From assembly GCA_900546245.1 (NCBI GenBank), contig URBY01000016.1, forward strand, positions 1-25,079: a stretch of DNA of 25,079 nt. Direction: 5' to 3'. Positions 1 through 6,503 of this stretch are shown here, piece by piece. The DNA is from an uncultured Mycoplasmatota bacterium. GTDB taxonomy: Bacteria > Bacillota_I > Bacilli_A > RF39 > UBA660. The position numbers and the translations under genes are program-made. Every line of letters begins with the position of its first letter. Position 1 is the stretch's first letter. Below the pieces are notes generated by a model, which saw only the letters and a program-made list of their open reading frames with translations, did not search any database and was not told the DNA's origin.

Positions 1-99
1 CATAGGATTAACATCTAAAAACACTTTTACAATGTCATCTTCATAAATTGTGTATGAAGGAATCTCACCTCTAATAATTTTACAAAAAATACAATCCAT
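1..99 (-). CDS. HIT-family (histidine triad) protein, N-terminal part only
   Basis: Reading the minus strand from the ATG at 99 gives 33 codons open to the window edge. The product begins MDCIFCKIIRGEIPSYTIYE, which is the characteristic start of HIT-family nucleotide hydrolases/transferases (CxFC, then KIIxGEIPS, then an acidic YEDD). The catalytic HxHxH triad would lie outside the window. A good ribosome binding site (AGAGGAG, 109-115) precedes the start. The family hydrolyses nucleotide phosphoramidates and related dinucleotides in the cytoplasm. The gene diverges from the suf operon. The family call rests on the N-terminus alone. Confidence 0.8.
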   Translation of the reverse strand, partial: MDCIFCKIIRGEIPSYTIYEDDIVKVFLDVNPM

Positions 100-119
100 T
101 TTTATCATCTCCTCTAATA

Positions 120-128
120 ATTTTAACA
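120..128 (-). promoter_or_regulatory. Extended -10 promoter for the HIT gene
   Basis: On the minus strand TGT-TAAAAT occupies 128 to 120, about 20 bases before the HIT start codon. TGn before a near-consensus -10 is the extended -10 pattern, seen repeatedly in this window. No good -35 is present. It lies back to back with the suf promoter. Confidence 0.45.
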
Positions 129-156
129 AAAAACACTAAAAAAATATATAGTTTTA

Positions 157-165
157 TGGTAAAAT
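157..165 (+). promoter_or_regulatory. Extended -10 promoter for the suf operon
   Basis: TGG-TAAAAT at 157-165 is an extended -10 element. The leader before the sufC ribosome binding site (GGAG, 175-178) is only about ten bases, leaving no room for a riboswitch. No convincing -35 or IscR-like site was recognised. Confidence 0.5.
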
Positions 166-187
166 AATAATGTTTGGAGATGATGTT

Positions 188-937
188 ATGCTTAAAATAG
201 AAGATTTAAGTACAAGTATAGATGATAAAGATATATTAAAGAATTTTTACTTAAACATAAATGATGGTGAAGTACATGCCTTAATGGGACCAAATGGTAC
301 AGGAAAAAGTACTTTATCGAAAGTTATTTTAAATAACAAAAAATATAAAAAGATATCTGGAAAAATAATGTTTGATGACGTAGATATAACAAATATGTCC
401 ACAGATGAAATAGCAAGAAAAGGAATCTTTTTATGTAATCAACTTCCATGTGAAATAGATGGAGTAACAACTGCTGATTTTTTAAGAACTGCATTAAATG
501 AAAAAGAAGAAGTTTCATTATATCAATATATAAAGAAAATTGATAGCGCAGTAAAAGATTTAAAAATGGATGAAAAAATGATTCACAGAAGTATGAATAA
601 AGGTTTTTCAGGTGGAGAAAAAAAGAAAAATGAAATACTTCAATTAAAAGTATTAGAACCTAAATTCATAATACTTGATGAACTTGATTCAGGACTTGAT
701 GTAGATAGTTTAAAAATTGTTTGTGAAAATATAAATAGTTATTTAAAAGAACATGAAAACACATCAGTACTTATAATTACTCATTATCCTAAAATACTAC
801 AATATATAAAACCAGATTATGTACATGTTATGGTAAATGGAAATATCAAGAAAACAGGAGATGCAAGTCTTGCTCTTGAAATAGAAGAAAAAGGATATGA
901 TGCTTACAAAAATAGTGCAAGTATCGTAAGTGAATAA
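188..937 (+). CDS. sufC: SufC, ATPase of the Suf iron-sulfur cluster assembly scaffold
   Basis: SufC is the ABC-type ATPase that binds SufB and SufD and drives the scaffold's conformational change during cytoplasmic Fe-S assembly. The 249-residue product has Walker A GPNGTGKST near residue 35, the SufC-type signature FSGGEKKKNE near 144, Walker B FIILDELDSGLD near 165 and the H-loop histidine in ITHYPK near 200. An in-frame ATG at 170 exists, but the ATG at 188 is preferred: GGAG at 175-178 sits nine bases upstream of it and the protein then begins MLKIEDL as in the family. It is first in a sufC-D-S-U-B operon, the usual Bacillota order. Confidence 0.95.
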   Translation: MLKIEDLSTSIDDKDILKNFYLNINDGEVHALMGPNGTGKSTLSKVILNNKKYKKISGKIMFDDVDITNMSTDEIARKGIFLCNQLPCEIDGVTTADFLRTALNEKEEVSLYQYIKKIDSAVKDLKMDEKMIHRSMNKGFSGGEKKKNEILQLKVLEPKFIILDELDSGLDVDSLKIVCENINSYLKEHENTSVLIITHYPKILQYIKPDYVHVMVNGNIKKTGDASLALEIEEKGYDAYKNSASIVSE

Positions 938-944
938 TTGATAT

Positions 945-1646
945 ATGAATAATATATTAATAGAAAAGAGTAGTATTGATTTTGAAGATAATGGAGAATT
1001 TATATTAAAAGAAAATGGTAATAAAGATATAAGAGTAAATGATAATGTAGATATTACGCTTACTATAATTAATGAAGAAGATAAGGATGTAAGTTATAAT
1101 TTTGATATTAATGAAAACTGTAACCTTATATTTAATATATTTGATGCATCAAAAAATATAAATAGAAATATAAATGTAAATATTAATGGAAAAAATTCAA
1201 ATGTATTAATTAATATTTCATCTATTTCATTAAATGAAAATAATTATGATGTTAGTATTCATCATAATAATAAAAACTGCACAAGTAATACAAATATACA
1301 TGGACTTACAATAGATAATAATTCTATATATATAAAGAACAATGGATATATACCAAATGGTTCAGAAAAAAGTGTTTTACATCAAGACAATAAAATTATT
1401 GTTATGAATGATAATAAATCAAAAATAGAACCTAATTTATTTATTGATGAGTATGATGTAGAAGCATCACATGGTGCGTATATTGGTAAATTTGATGAAG
1501 AAGAATTATTCTATTTAAATTCAAGAGGACTAGATGAAAATAAATGTTATGAACTTTTAATTAATGGATTTTTATTAAATGAATTTAATATAACTGATGA
1601 TGTAAAGGATGATTTAAAGAAAATTATTAAAAAGTATTGGAGGTGA
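945..1646 (+). CDS. sufD: SufD-like scaffold subunit, short form
   Basis: SufD pairs with SufB in the SufBC2D scaffold. This product is only 233 residues, against roughly 400-440 for typical SufD. It keeps the C-terminal part of the family: a beta-helix-like region (about 30-165), then DVEASHGAYIG near 171-181 and EEELFYLNSRGLDE near 185-198. The His in ASHG (residue 176) matches the conserved SufD histidine implicated in nascent cluster formation. The N-terminal helical domain is absent, and the preceding sufC ends only seven bases upstream, so no lost 5' end is hidden there. The ribosome binding site is poor, so coupling to sufC translation is likely. It ends in TGA inside the sufS ribosome binding site. 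Confidence 0.85.
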   Translation: MNNILIEKSSIDFEDNGEFILKENGNKDIRVNDNVDITLTIINEEDKDVSYNFDINENCNLIFNIFDASKNINRNINVNINGKNSNVLINISSISLNENNYDVSIHHNNKNCTSNTNIHGLTIDNNSIYIKNNGYIPNGSEKSVLHQDNKIIVMNDNKSKIEPNLFIDEYDVEASHGAYIGKFDEEELFYLNSRGLDENKCYELLINGFLLNEFNITDDVKDDLKKIIKKYWR

Positions 1647-1650
1647 AAAA

Positions 1651-2853
1651 ATGAATTATAGAAAAGACTTTCCTATGCTAGAAAAAGATATTGTATATTT
1701 TGATAATGGTGCGACAACATTTAAACCAAATTGTGTAATTAATAAGATGTGTGATTATTATAGGAATTATTCATCTAATGCACATAGAGGTGATTATTCA
1801 CTTAGTTTAAAAGCAAGTGATGAATATGAAAATGTTAGAGATAAAGTAAAAGAATTAATTAATGCTAGTAGAAGAGAAGAAATAATATTTACCAGTGGTT
1901 CAACTGAGTCATTAAATGAAATAGTTAATGGATATTTTAAGTATAATTTAAAGATAGGTGATGAAGTATTACTTACAAAAGCAGAACATGCATCAAATAT
2001 ACTTCCTTGGTTTGAACTTGAAAATGAAATGGGTATAAAAGTAAACTATATACCTTTAACTAGTAATCATGAAGTAACAATAGAAAATGTTATAAAAAGT
2101 ATAACAGATAAAACAAAAGTAATCTCTATTGCGCATATATCAAATGTTATAGGTGATGTAAGACCAATAAAAGAAATAATAAATTATGCACATAAAAAAG
2201 GTATATTAGTAGTAGTTGATGGAGCACAAAGTGTAGGTCATACAAATGTAGATGTACAAGATTTAGATATAGACTTTTTAGCTATATCGGCACATAAAAT
2301 GCTTGGACCAACAGGTGTTGGTGTACTTTATGGTAAGTATGAATTACTTGATAAAATAAAACCTACTAAAGTAGGTGGTGGTATGAATATTGCATTTGTT
2401 AGTCCTAGTGAAATAGAATATAAGGAACTACCTTATAGATTAGAAGCAGGAACAGGAAATATTGCTGGTGTTATTGGATTTGGAAGTGCGATTGACTATA
2501 TAAATGATATAGGTATAGATAACATAGAAGAATATTGCGATGAATTAAAACAATATATTATAAATGGTTTGAAGAACTTAAAAAATGTAAAAATATACAA
2601 TGAAAATGTAGAAGGTGCTACAGTAGCATTTAATATAGATGGTGTATTTGCGCAAGATACAGCAATATACTTAGATAAATATAATATATGCGTTAGAAGT
2701 GGAAGCCACTGTGCAAAAAAACTAGAAGATGAACTTGGAATAAAAAATACATGCAGAGTTAGTATATATTTTTATAATAATAAAGAAGATGCAGACAAAT
2801 TAATAAAAGCATTGGATAATGATAGAATATTAGAAGAAAGTTTAGGTGTATAA
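1651..2853 (+). CDS. sufS: SufS, group II cysteine desulfurase
   Basis: SufS is the PLP enzyme that takes sulfur from L-cysteine and passes it as persulfide to SufU. The 400-residue product is full length. Visible hallmarks are DNGATT near 18, the AEHASNILPW segment near 111, VVVDGAQSVGH near 187-197, the PLP lysine in AISAHKMLGPTG (K216) and the catalytic cysteine in RSGSHC (C354). RSGxHC, rather than the longer IscS loop, marks group II. The ribosome binding site GGAGGTG overlaps the sufD stop codon, which suggests tight translational coupling. It lies immediately before sufU, its normal partner. Confidence 0.96.
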   Translation: MNYRKDFPMLEKDIVYFDNGATTFKPNCVINKMCDYYRNYSSNAHRGDYSLSLKASDEYENVRDKVKELINASRREEIIFTSGSTESLNEIVNGYFKYNLKIGDEVLLTKAEHASNILPWFELENEMGIKVNYIPLTSNHEVTIENVIKSITDKTKVISIAHISNVIGDVRPIKEIINYAHKKGILVVVDGAQSVGHTNVDVQDLDIDFLAISAHKMLGPTGVGVLYGKYELLDKIKPTKVGGGMNIAFVSPSEIEYKELPYRLEAGTGNIAGVIGFGSAIDYINDIGIDNIEEYCDELKQYIINGLKNLKNVKIYNENVEGATVAFNIDGVFAQDTAIYLDKYNICVRSGSHCAKKLEDELGIKNTCRVSIYFYNNKEDADKLIKALDNDRILEESLGV

Positions 2854-2855
2854 AA

Positions 2856-3272
2856 ATGGATCCAAATTTTAAAAGAACATTAATATTAGAAAATTATGAA
2901 AAACCTTTTCATAAAGGACTTGTAGATGATAGTACATATTTAAAAGAAAATAAAAACAATTCATCTTGTATTGATAATTTTGATATACAACTTAAAATGA
3001 ATGATAATAAAATAGAAGATATAAGATTTGAAGGAGAAGCATGTGCAATCGCAGTATCATCGGCATCTATATCAATTCAAAAATTAATTGGTAAAACAAA
3101 AGAAGAAGCACTAAAGATAATAGATAACTATGAAAAAATGATTAATGAAGAAGAATATGATAAAGATTTATTAGAAGAATTACTTGCGTATGAAGATATA
3201 TATAAACAACCAGCAAGAAAAAAATGTGCAACACTTGCAATACTTGGAATAAAAGATTTAATAGAAAAATAG
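2856..3272 (+). CDS. sufU: SufU, zinc-dependent sulfur acceptor
   Basis: SufU accepts persulfide sulfur from SufS and relays it to the scaffold. The 138-residue product keeps all family landmarks: C38 and D40 (usual CGD, here CID), C63 in EGEACAIAVSSAS, and C124 in PARKKCATLA. These correspond to the Asp and Cys zinc ligands and the sulfur-carrying cysteine of Bacillus SufU. The spacing between C63 and C124 includes the insertion that separates SufU from IscU. The start codon is two bases after the sufS stop; no strong ribosome binding site is visible, so coupling is probable. Confidence 0.95.
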   Translation: MDPNFKRTLILENYEKPFHKGLVDDSTYLKENKNNSSCIDNFDIQLKMNDNKIEDIRFEGEACAIAVSSASISIQKLIGKTKEEALKIIDNYEKMINEEEYDKDLLEELLAYEDIYKQPARKKCATLAILGIKDLIEK

Positions 3273-3281
3273 GAGGTAATT

Positions 3282-4622
3282 ATGAAGGAAGTAAAATTCG
3301 AAAAAGGTTTAGATGAAGAAAAAGTAAGAAAAATATCTGAATTAAAAAATGAACCAGAATGGATGCTAGAATATAGATTAAAATCATATAAAGATTTTAC
3401 AAATAAACCTCTTCCTTCTTTTGGACCAAAGATAAATATTGATTTTAATAATATAACTTATTATAAAAGAATTGATAATGAAGTACATAATTCTTGGAAT
3501 AATGTAAACAAAAATGTTAAAAAGACATTTGATGATATTGGAGTAATAGAACAAGAAAAAGAATATTTAGATGGACTTGGTGTTCAATATGATAGTGAAG
3601 CAATATATCATAATATGATTAAAGATTTGGAAGAAAAAAACATAATATTTTGTGATACAGATACAGCACTAAAAAAATATCCAGAGTTATTTAAAAAATA
3701 CTTTGGTACATTAGTAGATTATAATGAAAATAAATTTACAGCACTAAATGGTGCCGTATGGAGTGGTGGAACATTTATTTATGTACCTCCACATACAAAA
3801 TTAGATAGACCACTTCAAAGTTATTTTAGAATTAATACAAAAGATATGGGACAATTTGAAAGGTCACTTATAATAGTTGATGATGATTCTGAAGTACACT
3901 ATATAGAAGGATGTACAGCACCAACTTATACTACTGATTCACTTCATGCAGCTGTTGTTGAAATATTTATTGGTAAAAATGCAAAATGTAGATATACAAC
4001 AATACAAAACTGGTCAGATAATGTAAATAATTTAGTAACAAAAAGAGCAATAGTTGATGAAGGTGGTACTATGCAGTGGATAGATGGTAATATTGGTTCT
4101 AAAATCAATATGAAGTATCCAGCATGTATTTTAAAAGGAGATAATTCAGTTGGTGAATGTATTTCTATTGCTGTTGCATCTAATAATCAAATTCAAGATA
4201 CAGGCGCTAAAATGATCCATTTAGGTAAAAATACAAGAAGTCATATAATCGCCAAATCAATAGGTAGAAGTGGTGGAAATGCTAGTTATAGAGGTTTAGT
4301 AAGTATAGAAGAGAATGCTACTAATTCAAGATCAAGTATAAAATGTGATACTATTCTTTTAGATAAATTATCAAAAAGTGATACAATTCCTACTAATATA
4401 TGTAAAAATGAGTCATCAATAATAGAACATGAGGCAACAGTTTCAAAATTAGATGAAGATAAATTATTCTATCTTATGAGTAGAGGAATTGATGAAGAAA
4501 AAGCAATAGAATTATCATTAATAGGATTTATAGAAGAATTTACAGAAGAATTACCACTTGAATATGCAGTAGAATTAAATAATTTATTAAAAAACAATTT
4601 TCAAAAAATGTGCAATATTTAA
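3282..4622 (+). CDS. sufB: SufB, core subunit of the Fe-S scaffold
   Basis: SufB is the main cluster-binding subunit of SufBC2D. The 446-residue product covers the whole family (about 465 is usual). Recognisable blocks are WMLEYRLKSYKDF near 27-39, SGGTFIYVPPHTKLDRPLQ near 161-179, YIEGCTAPTY near 207-216, QNWSDNVNNLVTKRA near 242-256 and the C-terminal RSSIKCDTILLD, whose C355 lines up with the essential C-terminal cysteine of E. coli SufB. The ribosome binding site AGGAGG sits just before the start. It is the last gene of the operon and is followed directly by a terminator. Confidence 0.96.
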   Translation: MKEVKFEKGLDEEKVRKISELKNEPEWMLEYRLKSYKDFTNKPLPSFGPKINIDFNNITYYKRIDNEVHNSWNNVNKNVKKTFDDIGVIEQEKEYLDGLGVQYDSEAIYHNMIKDLEEKNIIFCDTDTALKKYPELFKKYFGTLVDYNENKFTALNGAVWSGGTFIYVPPHTKLDRPLQSYFRINTKDMGQFERSLIIVDDDSEVHYIEGCTAPTYTTDSLHAAVVEIFIGKNAKCRYTTIQNWSDNVNNLVTKRAIVDEGGTMQWIDGNIGSKINMKYPACILKGDNSVGECISIAVASNNQIQDTGAKMIHLGKNTRSHIIAKSIGRSGGNASYRGLVSIEENATNSRSSIKCDTILLDKLSKSDTIPTNICKNESSIIEHEATVSKLDEDKLFYLMSRGIDEEKAIELSLIGFIEEFTEELPLEYAVELNNLLKNNFQKMCNI

Positions 4623-4630
4623 ATTTTAGA

Positions 4631-4659
4631 AAGGAATTTTATGCAAAAATTCCTTTTTT
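4631..4659 (+). terminator. Terminator of the suf operon
   Basis: AAGGAATTTT (4631-4640) pairs perfectly with AAAATTCCTT (4646-4655) over a five-base loop and is followed by T residues to 4659. It lies eight bases after the sufB stop. Confidence 0.8.
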
Positions 4660-4703
4660 GTTATACAAAAATTCAATTTTTGAGTATTTTTTTATGCAAA
4701 AAT
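4637..4703 (+). repeat. 14-base direct repeat flanking a small hairpin
   Basis: TTTTATGCAAAAAT occurs exactly at 4637-4650 and again at 4690-4703. Between them CAAAAAT (4666-4672) pairs with ATTTTTG (4676-4682). The first copy forms the loop side of the suf terminator; the second starts another weak hairpin, AAAAA-TGCCA-TTTTT. No function is assigned. Confidence 0.5.
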
Positions 4704-4717
4704 GCCATTTTTCTGCT

Positions 4718-4746
4718 TTGATTTCTTCTTTTTAGTAGTGTATTAT
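4718..4746 (+). promoter_or_regulatory. Promoter of ssb
   Basis: TTGATT (4718-4723) and TATTAT (4741-4746) are separated by 17 bases, the ideal spacing. A very strong ribosome binding site, AAAGGAGG (4756-4763), follows eight bases before the ATG at 4772. This suggests ssb is well expressed and independent of suf. Confidence 0.65.
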
Positions 4747-4771
4747 ACAGCACTGAAAGGAGGAAAATGTC

Positions 4772-5113
4772 ATGTTAAATCAAATTGTAATTGTTGGGAG
4801 ACTTGTTAAAGATCCTGAACTTAGAGAAACAGATTCAGGAAAGAAAGTAACTAATATTACTCTTGCTGTTCCAAGAAGTTATAAAAATGTATCTGGAGAA
4901 TATGAAACAGATTTCATTGATTGTACATTATGGACAGGTATTGCAGAAAATACAAGTGCGTACTGTAAAAAAGGCGATCTTCTTGGTGTTAAAGGAAGAG
5001 TTCAAACAAGAATTTATGAAAAAGATGAAGAAAAGAAATATGCAACAGAAGTAGTTGCAGAAAAAGTAACATTTTTATCAAGTAATAAAAATAAAGAAAC
5101 AGAAAATAAATAA
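4772..5113 (+). CDS. ssb: Single-stranded DNA-binding protein, short form
   Basis: The 113-residue product has the OB-fold core of bacterial SSB: MLNQIVIVGRLVKDPELR at the start, then FIDCTLWTGIAENTSAYCKKGD near 49-70 and VKGRVQTR near 73-80. SSB coats single-stranded DNA during replication, repair and recombination. After the OB-fold (to about residue 104) only a short polar tail remains, ending NKNKETENK. The long Gly/Pro linker and the acidic DDDIPF-type tip, which recruits partner proteins in housekeeping SSBs, are missing. Length and tail resemble Bacillus SsbB rather than SsbA. The usual rpsF-ssb-rpsR context is absent. Confidence 0.88.
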   Translation: MLNQIVIVGRLVKDPELRETDSGKKVTNITLAVPRSYKNVSGEYETDFIDCTLWTGIAENTSAYCKKGDLLGVKGRVQTRIYEKDEEKKYATEVVAEKVTFLSSNKNKETENK

Positions 5114-5127
5114 ATCTGTTTCTTTTT
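5093..5127 (+). terminator. Terminator overlapping the end of ssb
   Basis: AAAGAAACAGA (5093-5103), inside the last ssb codons, pairs perfectly with TCTGTTTCTTT (5115-5125) over an 11-base loop and runs into T residues. The coding sequence for the SSB tail therefore doubles as a terminator arm. Confidence 0.75.
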
Positions 5128-5153
5128 GTATATAAATATAAAATTTATCCAAA

Positions 5154-5180
5154 ATAATATTTGAAAAGTACAAATATTAT
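5154..5180. promoter_or_regulatory. Perfect 10-bp inverted repeat upstream of the Xre regulator
   Basis: ATAATATTTG (5154-5163) and CAAATATTAT (5171-5180) are perfect inverted arms with a seven-base spacer. The repeat lies 100 bases before the regulator gene and is not followed by a T-run, so it is a candidate operator rather than a terminator. A second, weaker repeat, TTAAC-N5-GTTAA, is at 5245-5259 and overlaps a TATACT -10 candidate at 5239-5244. Function is inferred. Confidence 0.4.
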
Positions 5181-5279
5181 AAATGTAAATAATAATTTCT
5201 ATTTAGTTAACTTTAAACAATTACATTATCTAATTATTTATACTTTAACCATAAGTTAATGAAAGAGTGGTAGTAGTAA

Positions 5280-5636
5280 ATGTTTATTGGATCAAGAGTT
5301 AGAGAACTTAGAAAAGCAAAAGGATTAACACAACAAGATCTTGCAGATATGATTAATGTTACAAAAGTATCTGTTTGTTGTTATGAAAAAGGAACTAGAA
5401 CTCCAAATTTGGATACTTTTGTTGATTTAATTAATGCACTTGATACAACTGCAGCATACTTACTTGGTATGGATAACCTAGTTGTAGCAGAAAATGAAGA
5501 AGATTATAAGATAGTTCTTCCAAAAGAAGATATTCAAATTATAAATGAAATAAGAAAAAATCCAAAGTTAGTAGAATATTTAAGAGAAGACCCTAAAAGA
5601 AGAGTTGAATATATTAGTAAAATAAAAAACATATAG
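5280..5636 (+). CDS. Small Xre-family helix-turn-helix regulator
   Basis: The 118-residue protein has a Cro/C1-type HTH at about residues 4-62: IGSRVRELRKAKGLTQQDLA, then the recognition helix VTKVSVCCYEKGTRTPNLDTF and the closing DTTAAYLLGMD. The remaining ~50 residues are charged and contain no recognised ligand domain. Such proteins repress promoters, often their own. No toxin, phage gene or other obvious partner is adjacent, so its target is unknown. The ribosome binding site is weak (AAAGAGTGG). The nearby inverted repeats suggest autoregulation. Confidence 0.85.
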   Translation: MFIGSRVRELRKAKGLTQQDLADMINVTKVSVCCYEKGTRTPNLDTFVDLINALDTTAAYLLGMDNLVVAENEEDYKIVLPKEDIQIINEIRKNPKLVEYLREDPKRRVEYISKIKNI

Positions 5637-5663
5637 TTAAATTAAATTTCTATATGTTTTTTT
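5624..5663. terminator. Bidirectional terminator between convergent genes
   Basis: AAAAAACATATAG (5624-5636) pairs perfectly with CTATATGTTTTTT (5650-5662) over a 13-base loop. Each arm supplies a T-run for one strand. It covers the stop codon of the Xre gene and abuts the stop codon of the lipoprotein gene on the other strand (5664). Confidence 0.8.
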
Positions 5664-6404
5664 CTATCTATCTCTCCAGTTTTCATATTTCTCTTTTATG
5701 TATTCTTTAGCATTATCTGTGCCTTCTTTAATTTTTTCTTTAGCATTGTCTTTGATTTCACCAATTTTATTATAATTTTCTTCTCCAATAGATTGTTTGA
5801 TTTTATCTAAAGATGAATAATATACATTACTTGTGAAATCTTTAACAATTTCATATTTTTCACCAATGTTTTCTTTATAATCAGGGGAAAATGTCATAAT
5901 AAGTGCATCAATATTACAAAAAGCATTATAAACATCTTCTTTTGTTTCTTCTTTTAAATCATTAAATTTAATTCCGTTAATATCTTTATCATAAAATATA
6001 AAATCAACAGTTTTTACAAAAAAAGCTTTACCATATTTTTTTACATTTTCAATATCGTTTTGTGTAATATATAATTCAATGTTGTTTTTATCATTATTCA
6101 TTTCATTAATAATTTGTTCATCAGAAGAATTTGTTTCTTGAGCTATAATTTCTTCAGTAGTTTCTGTTTCAGTAATATTTTCTGTGGTTGTTAATTCTTC
6201 TTTTATTTCAGTAGTTGTACTTTCTTCTGTCATTTGAGTACTTGCTTCTGTAGTTATAATTTCTGTAGTTATTTCACTTGTTGTTTTTTCATTAATGTAT
6301 TCAGTTGTATTTTGATTTATATTGTTATTTGAATTACATCCAGCCAAAAGAGTAGATGCTAAGGATAGGTATGCTATCATCATTTTTCTTTTATTATTTT
6401 GCAT
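5664..6404 (-). CDS. Thr-rich lipoprotein of unknown function
   Basis: The 246-residue product has a lipoprotein signal peptide: KRK, a hydrophobic stretch (8-21) and lipobox LLAGC with C23 as the lipidated residue. Residues ~30-95 are a low-complexity, acidic Thr/Glu-rich stalk full of TTE repeats, likely an extended wall-spanning linker. Residues ~107-246 form a globular, mostly helical domain with the segment AFFVKTVDFIFYDKDI near 127-142 and a charged helical end rich in KEKIKE/AKEYIKE. I do not recognise a characterised family. It should be anchored to the outer face of the membrane. The ribosome binding site AGAGG lies upstream of the ATG, and a near-consensus promoter precedes it. Confidence 0.8.
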   Translation of the reverse strand: MQNNKRKMMIAYLSLASTLLAGCNSNNNINQNTTEYINEKTTSEITTEIITTEASTQMTEESTTTEIKEELTTTENITETETTEEIIAQETNSSDEQIINEMNNDKNNIELYITQNDIENVKKYGKAFFVKTVDFIFYDKDINGIKFNDLKEETKEDVYNAFCNIDALIMTFSPDYKENIGEKYEIVKDFTSNVYYSSLDKIKQSIGEENYNKIGEIKDNAKEKIKEGTDNAKEYIKEKYENWRDR

Positions 6405-6429
6405 AATATTACCTCTTTTCTAGGAAAGT

Positions 6430-6458
6430 ATTATAACACCAATTTAATTTAATGTAAA
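6430..6458 (-). promoter_or_regulatory. Strong promoter of the lipoprotein gene
   Basis: On the minus strand TTTACA (6458-6453), a 17-base spacer and TGT-TATAAT (-10 at 6435-6430) form a near-consensus promoter with an extended -10, the best match in the window. It overlaps the upstream region of the divergent phosphorylase promoter. Confidence 0.75.
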
Positions 6459-6471
6459 ATAAAGTTAAATA

Positions 6472-6480
6472 TGATATAAT
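6472..6480 (+). promoter_or_regulatory. Extended -10 promoter of the nucleoside phosphorylase gene
   Basis: TGA-TATAAT at 6472-6480 is a consensus extended -10. The ribosome binding site GAGGTG (6494-6499) and the ATG (6504) follow closely, so the leader is very short. No -35 is obvious. Confidence 0.6.
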
Positions 6481-6503
6481 TAATTTATAATAGAGGTGAA
6501 AAA

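Noticed and set aside
100..187. Fe-S-responsive riboswitch or long leader ahead of suf
   Set aside because: The promoter lies at 157-165 and the ribosome binding site at 175, leaving no leader.
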